Of a stretch of DNA of 6,579 bases, positions 1 to 6,184 are shown piece after piece. This DNA comes from Deltaproteobacteria bacterium (lineage in GTDB: Bacteria; Myxococcota_A; Polyangia; Polyangiales; Ga0077539), in assembly GCA_947494865.1 (NCBI GenBank), contig CANMAT010000216.1, forward strand, positions 1 to 6,579, written 5' to 3'. The translations under genes and the position numbers were made by a program. Below the pieces are notes generated by a model that ran no database searches, had not been told where the DNA came from, and was given only the letters and a program-made list of their open reading frames with translations. Each line of letters begins with the position of its first letter. Position 1 is the first letter of the stretch.

Positions 1-31
1 CAAGATTGTCGACAGCGCGCCGCGATGGGGG

Positions 32-1927
32 CTACGGGGCGATGCGAACTCCGGCGCCCGTCGCGGCCGCGCCCGCGCGCTGAAACGCGTACGAGAGCCC
101 CTGCGGGCCGGGGCCGCCCTGCACGCCGATGGAGGCTCCGCCGCCCGTCGCCCGCGCGCTAGAGCCCATGGCGCAGTAGTGAAACTCCACCGCGCCGTCT
201 TCGAGCACCCAGGCTTGAAACGTGATCGGCGGGTCCGCCGCGGACGCGAGCTGCACGCCGGTCCATTGCACCGCGAGGTGACGGCGCGGGCCATCGACCA
301 CGCGCCAACGCATCGCGCGCGCGGCGTCGATGGTGAACGACTCCCAGTAGGGCGCAACCACGTTCGAAGGGAGCGCGACGGTCGGGAGCAGCCCCGCGCC
401 CACAAACGCCGACGGGCCCGCCGTGGTGGCCTCGGGCCAGAGTTCGAGGTAGCCCGCGGGCGAGGCCGTCCAGTGGCGGAGCGTTTCGCCGTACCACGCG
501 AACGCGAAGGGCAGCGGCTGCGACCGGCGCTCCTGCTGTCCGAGAATGCCCGTGGTCACCTCGTAGCGCGCGGCGCCGGTCATGTCGTCGCAGCGCGCGG
601 CGATGGTCGACGCGGCGTACCGCTGGCGCCGCGCCGTCACCTGGAGCTGCACCGGCGCGTGCGAGAGCGCCGCGTCGAGGCTCAGCGCGAGGATCACCTC
701 GCGGGCCTCGGCCCCGGCGTTGGTCCACGCGAGGCGCGTCGCGGGCAGCGCGCTCCCCTCGGCGTGGGCGAGGCACGCCGTCGCGTCGCACGCGCCGAGC
801 AGCCGGACCCGCAGCGCCCCAACGTCGCCCGGCCCGAGGCGCGCCGTCGCGACGAGCTCGTCGCCCGCGCCGACGCGCACCGCGTAGTAGAGCGCGCCCG
901 TCTCGCCCGTCGCGTCGCCGCACGCGCGCGACGGCGCGCTCGCGAAGAGCGGCCGCTCGCCCGCGAGCGCGGCCCCGTCGGCCACGCGCGACGCCGCGGC
1001 GCACGCGCTGTTGGGGGCGACGCCTCCGAGGCTCACACGCGAGCTCACCCGCGCGTCGACGGGCGTCGCGGGCGTCGCCACGGCGAGCACCACCTCGCGC
1101 GGCGCGTCGCGCGTGTTCTCAAAGCGCAACACGCGCTCGGCGCCCACGGGCGTCGAGGTCGCGAGGCACGTGGTCGCCGCGCAGCCGTCGAGGAGCGTGT
1201 AGGCCACCGCCGCGGGCAGGGCGTGGCCCGTGAGCACCAGCGAGTGATGCGCGGGCACCGTGGCGCGGTAGAACGTCGCGCGCCACCCGGGGCGCCCGAG
1301 GCACGCGGGCGCGGCCGCGAGCGAGCGCGCAGGCTCGTCGGCGGGGAACGCGCCGTCGCGCAACGCCGTGGCGCTCGCGCAGGTGGCGTTGGACGGCGGC
1401 GCCTGCACCCCGACGAGGAGCTGCGCCTCGCCCTGGAACGGAGCCGCGTTGGGCGACACCGCGAGGAGCACTTCGGCGTCGGCGCCGTCGTTTACCCACG
1501 TCACGAACGCGAACCCATCGGTGGGTGAGCTCGCGATGCAGGCGCCCCCGCACGTGGGGAGCAGCCGCACCGTGGCGCCGACACGCAACGCGCTCAGGTC
1601 GAAGACCTGCGCCGTGATGCGGTAGCCCGCGGGCACGCGCACGCGGTACCAGAGCGCGGGGAGCGAGCCCGGCGCGCACGCGGGCGCCTCGCTGCCATCG
1701 TCGAGCAGCGCGCTCAACCCCGTCGACATCGGCACCGACTCGGCCGTCGCGCAGGTGCGGTTCGTAGGCCTGTCCGCGGGCTCGGGCGCCTCGCTCGCGT
1801 CGATCGCGTCGCGCGCGTCGATCGCGTCGCTCACGTCGGGCACGTCGCGGCCGACGTCGCGTGCTGGCGCCGCTTCGACGCAGCCGAAGACCATCACGCA
1901 CGAGGGGGCCAGGAGCCAGCGCAGCAT
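32..1927 (-). CDS. Modular surface lipoprotein: three four-cysteine repeats plus a nidogen-like C-terminal domain
   Basis: Predicted 631-residue exported lipoprotein of unknown role, probably on the outer membrane or cell surface. Seen: a short signal (R3, hydrophobic stretch, V13-F14-G15-C16 as a lipobox), then a D/A/V-rich tether at about 17-55. Three tandem modules follow at about 56-174, 180-300 and 306-431. Each opens with N-x-x-C-A-x-A and has the same four cysteines: C59/84/126/130, C183/209/249/254 and C309/336/380/385. Each also has a 'Y-R/A-V-x-V-x-A' strand and a late 'V/L-A-V/L-S/T' strand, resembling pre-peptidase-like beta sandwiches. Residues 446-631 carry PLPFAFAWYG, SPAGYLELW, NVVAPYW, AVQWTGV, FQAWVLEDGAVEFHY and IGVQ, the order of a nidogen-type beta domain, with C446 and C585 as a possible extra disulfide. 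No catalytic motif was found, so adhesion or binding is only inferred. The ATG at 1927 fits the signal peptide but has no clear Shine-Dalgarno. The longest minus-strand overlapping frames are shadows. Confidence 0.85.
   Translation of the reverse strand: MLRWLLAPSCVMVFGCVEAAPARDVGRDVPDVSDAIDARDAIDASEAPEPADRPTNRTCATAESVPMSTGLSALLDDGSEAPACAPGSLPALWYRVRVPAGYRITAQVFDLSALRVGATVRLLPTCGGACIASSPTDGFAFVTWVNDGADAEVLLAVSPNAAPFQGEAQLLVGVQAPPSNATCASATALRDGAFPADEPARSLAAAPACLGRPGWRATFYRATVPAHHSLVLTGHALPAAVAYTLLDGCAATTCLATSTPVGAERVLRFENTRDAPREVVLAVATPATPVDARVSSRVSLGGVAPNSACAAASRVADGAALAGERPLFASAPSRACGDATGETGALYYAVRVGAGDELVATARLGPGDVGALRVRLLGACDATACLAHAEGSALPATRLAWTNAGAEAREVILALSLDAALSHAPVQLQVTARRQRYAASTIAARCDDMTGAARYEVTTGILGQQERRSQPLPFAFAWYGETLRHWTASPAGYLELWPEATTAGPSAFVGAGLLPTVALPSNVVAPYWESFTIDAARAMRWRVVDGPRRHLAVQWTGVQLASAADPPITFQAWVLEDGAVEFHYCAMGSSARATGGGASIGVQGGPGPQGLSYAFQRAGAAATGAGVRIAP
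1797..1832 (-). repeat. 18-bp tandem repeat (two copies) encoding the D-A-I-D-A linker
   Basis: Two adjacent 18-base units, 1797-1814 and 1815-1832, differ at one position and share the 16-base core GCGTCGATCGCGTCGC. On the minus strand they encode DAIDAR and DAIDAS (residues 34-45) in the acidic tether just after the lipidated cysteine. The flanking residues (DV, DVP, DVSD) are more diverged versions of the same Asp-hydrophobic pattern. An in-frame repeat like this can change tether length by 6-residue steps without breaking the gene. Confidence 0.7.
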
Positions 1928-1955
1928 GGCTGCAGACTACACAAGAGTGGCGCGC

Positions 1956-1974
1956 GAAGGGCGTGGCGCCCTTC
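1956..1974. other. Perfect 8-bp inverted repeat between the two minus-strand envelope genes
   Basis: GAAGGGCG and CGCCCTTC flank a 3-base loop (TGG) in the 78-base gap 1928-2005, downstream of the stop of the 238-residue protein gene and upstream of the 631-residue lipoprotein gene. No T-run follows on the minus strand, so it is not a classic intrinsic terminator. It could be an RNA stem that partly separates expression of the two genes or protects an mRNA end. Short GC-rich inverted repeats also arise by chance in DNA of this composition. The rest of the gap shows no clear promoter box or Shine-Dalgarno. Confidence 0.35.
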
Positions 1975-2005
1975 ACCCGTGAGGTGCGCTCGAGGGGGGA
2001 TCGCG

Positions 2006-2722
2006 TCAGTCCTGGCCGACGAGCCGCGGTTGGGCGCGATCGAGGCTCAGGTCGAAGGGCATTCCGATGCCGGCGCGCACATAGAGCCCGCCCGCGCCGT
2101 AAGCGTGCTCCCACCCGGCGTCGACGTAGAGCGCGAGCCAGATAGGTGTGGAATAGCGGGCGAAGAGTCCCGTCGCCACGCCGCCGTCGAGGCGCGTGTC
2201 AGACAGCGTAGAGCGAGCGCGGCCGCGCGAGTCGTAGCCGTCGGGGACCCAGCGCCCGACCCCCGCGAGCGTGCCTTCGAAGAGCACCCCCACGGAGAAC
2301 TCCTCGGTGTAGGCGCGCCCCTCGTACTCGTAGACGTGAAAGGTGTCCGCGCAGGGCACGCGGCGCATCGTGGCGCTGGCGGGATCAAAGGGCCGCGCGG
2401 TGCGGCCCCATACGTTGTGCTGCCGGTGCGATCGCCAGAGGTGCAGCCTCACCTGCGCCGCGCCCTCGATGCGTCCCGCGTCGTTGCCCCCGCGCAGGAG
2501 CCGCGGGGTCACCGCCGCGGTGATCGTCTGTCGCAGCGGGCCGCCGGGGCCGAGCCCGAGCGACGGGAGGGTGAGCTCCTGCCAGTGGGCGCCCCCGCGA
2601 TAGGCCCAGCTCGCGCGGGCAGGCTCGACGCGGGTCTGCAGCCGACACCCGGCGGAGGCCGCCAGCGCGCCGACCAGAATCACGAACGCCCTCGCGTCGG
2701 ATGAGCGGTGTCTCGGGTGCAT
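2006..2722 (-). CDS. Exported, probably lipidated beta-rich envelope protein of unknown function
   Basis: A 238-residue protein that I do not recognise. Seen: a basic N-terminus (residues 1-11 with R4, R6, R11), a hydrophobic core at 12-24, then S23-A24-G25-C26. This fits a weak lipobox, because position -3 is Ser rather than Leu; cleavage by ordinary signal peptidase near residues 24-26 is the alternative. The mature part alternates short polar and hydrophobic segments. The last third (about 181-225: GLFARYS, WLALYVDAGW, GLYVRAGIGMPFDL) looks like consecutive amphipathic beta strands with glycine turns, as in small outer-membrane barrels or barrel-like envelope proteins. The only other cysteine is C124. 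The stop (TGA) lies 78 bases before the start of the 631-residue lipoprotein on the same strand, so co-transcription is possible. The start ATG at 2722 is supported by the signal sequence; no Shine-Dalgarno is visible. Confidence 0.75.
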   Translation of the reverse strand: MHPRHRSSDARAFVILVGALAASAGCRLQTRVEPARASWAYRGGAHWQELTLPSLGLGPGGPLRQTITAAVTPRLLRGGNDAGRIEGAAQVRLHLWRSHRQHNVWGRTARPFDPASATMRRVPCADTFHVYEYEGRAYTEEFSVGVLFEGTLAGVGRWVPDGYDSRGRARSTLSDTRLDGGVATGLFARYSTPIWLALYVDAGWEHAYGAGGLYVRAGIGMPFDLSLDRAQPRLVGQD

Positions 2723-2864
2723 GGCGGGTTGATACGGCGACGATAGAGTCTCCCTTGCGGGGCGACGAAGTGCTGCCGCGAGAGGCTCGCGCGAAAGCCG
2801 GCGGCGCCTCGACGACGCGCGGTGGTTGCCCCCGCGGCGGCGCTTCGACTACGTTCCGCGCGCG
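2723..2864. promoter_or_regulatory. Divergent intergenic region (142 bases)
   Basis: It separates the divergently read envelope gene (start at 2722, minus) and the GH57 operon (start at 2865, plus), so it should hold the promoters for both. It is slightly less GC-rich near 2728-2755. A TTGATA at 2729-2734 resembles a plus-strand -35 box, but no acceptable -10 box follows at normal spacing. No minus-strand pair convinced me either. There is no clear operator palindrome or riboswitch-like structure. Confidence 0.4.
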
Positions 2865-4454
2865 ATGCCGCACGGACATCTGGCGTTGATCCTCCACGCG
2901 CACCTCCCGTTCGTGCGTCACCCCGAGCATCGGGACCACCTCGAGGAGCGCTGGCTCTTCGAAGCCCTCGCGGGCTCGTACCTCCCGCTCATCGCGGCGC
3001 TGCAGCGCCTCGCGCGCGACCGCGTGCCGTGCCGCCTCACGCTCTCGCTCTCGCCCACGCTCGTCGAGATGCTGCGCGACCCGCTCCTGCGCGCGCGCTT
3101 CGACCAGCACCTCGCCCGCATGGATCGCCTCGGGGCCCGCGAGTTCGCGCGCACCGCGGCGTCGCCCTTCAGCGCGGCCGCACGGCTCCACGTCGACCGC
3201 GTGCGCGCCCTCCGCGCCCAGTGGCAAGACCTCGGCGGCGACGCGATCGCCCCGCTCGTCGACCTCGCCCGCGCCGGCCTCGTCGACCTCTGGACGAGCG
3301 CCGCCACCCACGCGTTTCTCCCCTCGCTCGCGCACCACCCCGGCGTGGTGAACGCGCAGGTCGCCGCGGGCCTCGACGCCTTTCGCCGCGCCACGGGCCT
3401 CACGCCCGCGGGCTTCTGGCTCCCCGAGTGCGGCTACGCGCGCGGCCTCGACGCCGTGCTCGCCCGCCACGGCGTGGCCTGCACCGCCCTCGAGACGCAC
3501 GCGCTCCTCTACGCCGACCGGCGGCCCCACGCGCCCGGCGCGGCGCCCGTGGTCACCCCCGCGGGCGTCGCGTGCTTCGGCCGCGACGTGGCCTCGGGGC
3601 GCCAGGTGTGGAGCCGCGGCGAGGGCTACCCCGGCGACCCGGCGTACCTCGAGTTTCACCGCGACCTCGGCTACGACGGCGACCCCGCGGCGGTGGCCGA
3701 GTTCGTCGCCGCCGACGGCTCGCGGCAGCCTACGGGCTTCAAGTATCACCGCGTCACCGGGCCCGGCAACGACAAGCTCCCCTACGAGCCCGCGAAGGCC
3801 CGCGCCCGCGCCCGCGCCCACGCCGAGCACTTCGTCGCCGCCCGCGCCGCACACCTCGCGTGGCTCGCGCCGCGCGTCGAGGGAGCGCCCCCCGTCGTGG
3901 TCGCCCCCTACGACTGCGAGCTCTTCGGCCACTGGTGGTTCGAGGGCGTTCACTTCCTCGAAGACGTGTTTCGCGCGCTCGCGCGCACGCCGTCGGTGTC
4001 GCCCGTCACACCCGCCGAGTACCTCTCGCGGTGGCCCACCCACGACGCCGTCACGCCCGAAGAGAGCACCTGGGGCGACGGCGGCTACGCCCGCGTGTGG
4101 CTGCACCCCTCCAACGCGTGGATGCTCCGCCACGTCGACCACGCCTGCACCGAGATGGTGTCCCTCGCCCGCGCGCACCGCAGCGCCGGCGGCCTCGCGG
4201 GCCGCGCCGCGCGACAGGCCGCGCGCGAGCTCCTGCTCCTCACAGCCTCCGACTATCCGTTTCTCATTCGCACCGGTGCGGCGCCGCACTACGCGCGCGC
4301 ACGCTTCGACGCCCACCTCGCACGCTTCGCGCGCCTCGCGGCCTCGCTCCGCGCGGGCGACGTCGATCCGCGCTGGATCGCCGACCTCGAAGCGCGCGAC
4401 AATGCCTTCGCCCACGTCGATCTCGACTGGTTCCTCGCTGGAGACCCTTCATGA
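2865..4454 (+). CDS. GH57 family (AmyC/DUF1957) 1,4-alpha-glucan branching enzyme or alpha-glucan hydrolase
   Basis: A 529-residue cytoplasmic enzyme expected to cleave and re-form alpha-1,4/1,6 links in glycogen-like glucan. It is nearly the same length as Thermotoga AmyC (about 528). Seen: LILHAHLPFVRHPEH near the start (H11, H13; GH57 region 1); GFWLPECGY at 183-191 with E188 as the expected nucleophile; VWSRGEGYPGDP at 248-259; GFKYHRVTG; PYDCELFGHWWFEG with D350 as the expected acid/base; WGDGGY...W (W403, W412, probable sugar-stacking residues); and the C-terminal helical DUF1957 part with SDYPFLIRTG (D463) and ARARFDAHLARF. No signal peptide is present. The ATG at 2865 gives the family's usual N-terminus; an in-frame TTG at 2826 would add 13 residues lacking family resemblance. 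No strong Shine-Dalgarno is visible. The stop overlaps the dapA start. Whether it mainly branches or hydrolyses cannot be settled from motifs. Confidence 0.93.
   Translation: MPHGHLALILHAHLPFVRHPEHRDHLEERWLFEALAGSYLPLIAALQRLARDRVPCRLTLSLSPTLVEMLRDPLLRARFDQHLARMDRLGAREFARTAASPFSAAARLHVDRVRALRAQWQDLGGDAIAPLVDLARAGLVDLWTSAATHAFLPSLAHHPGVVNAQVAAGLDAFRRATGLTPAGFWLPECGYARGLDAVLARHGVACTALETHALLYADRRPHAPGAAPVVTPAGVACFGRDVASGRQVWSRGEGYPGDPAYLEFHRDLGYDGDPAAVAEFVAADGSRQPTGFKYHRVTGPGNDKLPYEPAKARARARAHAEHFVAARAAHLAWLAPRVEGAPPVVVAPYDCELFGHWWFEGVHFLEDVFRALARTPSVSPVTPAEYLSRWPTHDAVTPEESTWGDGGYARVWLHPSNAWMLRHVDHACTEMVSLARAHRSAGGLAGRAARQAARELLLLTASDYPFLIRTGAAPHYARARFDAHLARFARLAASLRAGDVDPRWIADLEARDNAFAHVDLDWFLAGDPS
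3798..3818 (+). repeat. Hexanucleotide microsatellite (GCCCGC) inside the GH57 gene
   Basis: Three and a half copies of GCCCGC encode A-R-A-R-A-R-A (residues 312-318), in the segment before the catalytic aspartate D350. The repeat unit is two codons, so slippage would keep the frame. Such Arg/Ala runs are common in DNA of this composition. Confidence 0.55.
4440..4454 (+). promoter_or_regulatory. dapA ribosome-binding site and ATGA stop/start overlap
   Basis: GGAG at 4440-4443 lies 7 bases before the dapA ATG (4451). The GH57 stop TGA (4452-4454) shares bases with that ATG, forming ATGA. This is the classic arrangement for translational coupling and fixes the dapA start. Confidence 0.8.
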
Positions 4455-5338
4455 CTGTCACGCTCGAAGGCGCGTTCACCGCGCTCGTTACGCCGCTCCG
4501 CCACGGTGAGGTCGACCTCGCCGCGCTCGCATCGCTCGTCGAGTTTCAGATCTCTGACGGCATCGCGGGCCTCGTGCCCGTAGGCACCACCGGCGAGTCG
4601 CCGACCCTCACCGCCGCCGAGGCCCGCGACGTCATCGCCACCACCGTGCGCGTGGCCAAGGGCCGCGTCCCTGTGCTCGCCGGCACCGGCAGCAACAGCA
4701 CCGCCGACACGATCGCTCGCACCCGCGCCGCGCAAGACCTCGGCGCCGACGCCGCGATGATCGTGATGCCCTACTACAACAAGCCCACGCAGCGCGGCCT
4801 CGCCGCGCACGTGAAGGCCGTCCACGACGCCACGAGCCTGCCGCTGGTGCTCTACAACGTGCCCTCGCGCGGCTCCGCCGACCTGCTCGCCGAGACGGTC
4901 GTCGAGATCGCCCGCGAGTGCCCCCGCGTGGTGGGCCTCAAGGAGGCCACCGGCAACATCCTCCGCGCCCAGCAGGTGCTCTCGCTCCTCGGCGACCGCA
5001 TCACGGTCTTCTCCGGCGACGACGCGCTCACCCTGGGCATGATGGCCTGCGGCGCCCGCGGCGTGATCTCCGTGGCCAGCAACGCCCTCCCCGGCGCCGT
5101 CTCGGGCGTGTGCCGCGCGATGCTCCGCGGCGACCTCGCCGACGCGCGCGCCCGCCAGATGGCCCTCCTCCCCTTCTACGACGCCATGTTCGTCGAGACC
5201 AACCCCGGGCCCGTCAAGGTCGCCCTGGCCCTCATGGGGCGCATCTGCCCCGAGGTGCGCCTGCCCCTCGCGTGGCCCGCCGAGGCCACCGTGCAGAAGG
5301 TCCTCGCGGCGCTCCGCGAGGCCGGGGTGAGCGTGTAG
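4451..5338 (+). CDS. dapA: 4-hydroxy-tetrahydrodipicolinate synthase
   Basis: Cytoplasmic class I aldolase that condenses pyruvate with L-aspartate-4-semialdehyde, the first committed step to diaminopimelate and lysine. It has 295 residues (E. coli DapA has 292) and one NAL-family TIM barrel. Seen: GTTGES with T46/T47, YYNKPTQRG with Y109, LYNVPSR with Y135 and R140, and GLKEATGN with the Schiff-base lysine K164. These match the E. coli residues T44/T45, Y107, Y133, R138 and K161 with a constant small offset. R140 and the adjacent dapB argue against other aldolases of the family such as sialate or keto-deoxy-sugar aldolases. After R140 the sequence reads GSADL where many family members have TG or TA. 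The start is fixed by the GGAG site and ATGA overlap with the GH57 gene. Feedback control by lysine is common in the family but cannot be judged here. Confidence 0.97.
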   Translation: MTVTLEGAFTALVTPLRHGEVDLAALASLVEFQISDGIAGLVPVGTTGESPTLTAAEARDVIATTVRVAKGRVPVLAGTGSNSTADTIARTRAAQDLGADAAMIVMPYYNKPTQRGLAAHVKAVHDATSLPLVLYNVPSRGSADLLAETVVEIARECPRVVGLKEATGNILRAQQVLSLLGDRITVFSGDDALTLGMMACGARGVISVASNALPGAVSGVCRAMLRGDLADARARQMALLPFYDAMFVETNPGPVKVALALMGRICPEVRLPLAWPAEATVQKVLAALREAGVSV

Positions 5339-5340
5339 CC
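5324..5340 (+). promoter_or_regulatory. dapB ribosome-binding site within the end of dapA
   Basis: GGGGTGA (5324-5330) can pair with the 3' end of 16S rRNA and ends 10 bases before the GTG at 5341. It lies inside the last codons of dapA, whose stop is 2 bases before that GTG. It supports GTG as the dapB start rather than an internal ATG. Confidence 0.6.
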
Positions 5341-6174
5341 GTGGCCACCCCCTCTACGCCTCCGCACGTCACCGCCCTCGCCATCGCGGGCGCCTCCGGG
5401 CGCATGGGTCGGCTCCTCGTCGAGCAGGTGCTCACCGCCAACGACGTGCGCCTCCTGGGCGCGCTCGAACACCCCCGCTGCCCCGAGCTCGGCACCGACG
5501 TGGGCGCCCTCGTGGGCCGCCCCACGGGCGTGCGCCTCACCGCCGACGCGCGCTCGGCCCTCGCCCACGCCCAGGTCGTGATCGATTTCTCTTCCCCCAC
5601 GGCCACCGCCAACGTGCTGCGCTCGGCGGCCGAGCTCGGCGTCGCGTGCGTGGTGGGCACCACGGGCCTCGGCGACGACGCGAAGGCCGCCATCGACGAG
5701 GCTTCGAAGCGCATCGCCGTGGTGGCCGCGCCCAACATGTCGCTCGGCGTGCAGGTGCTCGCGCACATTCTCGGCGAGACGCTGCGCCTCCTCGGCGGTG
5801 ACTTCGACATCGAGATCGTCGAGGCCCACCACCGCGAGAAAAAAGACGCGCCCTCGGGCACCGCGCTGCGCCTCGCCGAGGTGGCCATGCGCGCCCGCGA
5901 CCTCACCGCCGACGACCTCACGCACGGCCGCCACGGCAACACCGCCCGGCGCGGCGCGCGCGAGGTGGGCATGCACGCCGTCCGCGGCGGAGACATCGTG
6001 GGCGACCACACGGTCATCCTCGCCGGCGACGGCGAGCGCATCGAGCTCACGCACCGGGCCACGAGCCGCGCGGTCTTCGCATCGGGCGCGCTGCGCGCCG
6101 CGCGCTGGGTCGTCGGGCGCCCCGCGGGCGTGTACACCATGGCCGACGTGCTCGGCCTCGATCACACGAAGTAG
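5341..6174 (+). CDS. dapB: 4-hydroxy-tetrahydrodipicolinate reductase
   Basis: Cytoplasmic NAD(P)H-dependent reductase acting on the DapA product to give tetrahydrodipicolinate; the second dedicated step to diaminopimelate and lysine. It has 277 residues with a GTG start; the usual length is about 270. Seen: the N-terminal Rossmann motif AGASGRMG (G17-x-x-G20-R-M-G23), GALEHP with E43 at the end of the second strand, GTTG at 106-109, APNMSLGV (N132), and the signature EAHHREKKDAPSGTA with H163 and K167 matching the catalytic H159/K163 of E. coli. Further C-terminal signatures are RGGDIVGDHTV, ELTHRATSR and FASGALRAARWV ending in YTMADVLGL. It follows dapA by 2 bases. The alternative upstream frame, reading back into dapA, is a shadow: homology begins only after the GTG. 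The residue after E43 is His where E. coli has Arg, which may affect cofactor choice. Confidence 0.97.
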   Translation: MATPSTPPHVTALAIAGASGRMGRLLVEQVLTANDVRLLGALEHPRCPELGTDVGALVGRPTGVRLTADARSALAHAQVVIDFSSPTATANVLRSAAELGVACVVGTTGLGDDAKAAIDEASKRIAVVAAPNMSLGVQVLAHILGETLRLLGGDFDIEIVEAHHREKKDAPSGTALRLAEVAMRARDLTADDLTHGRHGNTARRGAREVGMHAVRGGDIVGDHTVILAGDGERIELTHRATSRAVFASGALRAARWVVGRPAGVYTMADVLGLDHTK

Positions 6175-6184
6175 CGCACCCCCG

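Noticed and set aside
1..31. Possible terminator downstream of the lipoprotein gene
   Set aside because: Only 31 bases are visible, with a short GTCGAC palindrome but no stem with a T-run.
179..1528. 449-codon plus-strand frame opposite the lipoprotein gene
   Set aside because: Arg/His/Glu-rich low-complexity translation without domains. The minus-strand frame has a signal peptide and ordered cysteine repeats.
1119..2114. 331-codon minus-strand frame bridging the two envelope genes
   Set aside because: Arg-rich shadow overlapping both better-supported genes, with no signal or motif.
2729..2757. Possible sigma-70 promoter with TTGATA as the -35 box
   Set aside because: The bases at the expected -10 position (CCCTTG) do not resemble TATAAT.
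2385..4415. 676-codon minus-strand open frame opposite the GH57 gene
   Set aside because: Composition is Arg/Gly/Ala/Glu-rich with no recognisable fold, and the plus-strand frame has clear GH57 motifs. Long antisense frames are expected at this GC content.
2822..4450. Long plus-strand frame running in dapA's frame from upstream across the GH57 gene, as a possible fusion
   Set aside because: The upstream part is an Arg/Pro-rich shadow of the GH57 gene. DapA homology starts at the ATG at 4451, which has its own ribosome-binding site.
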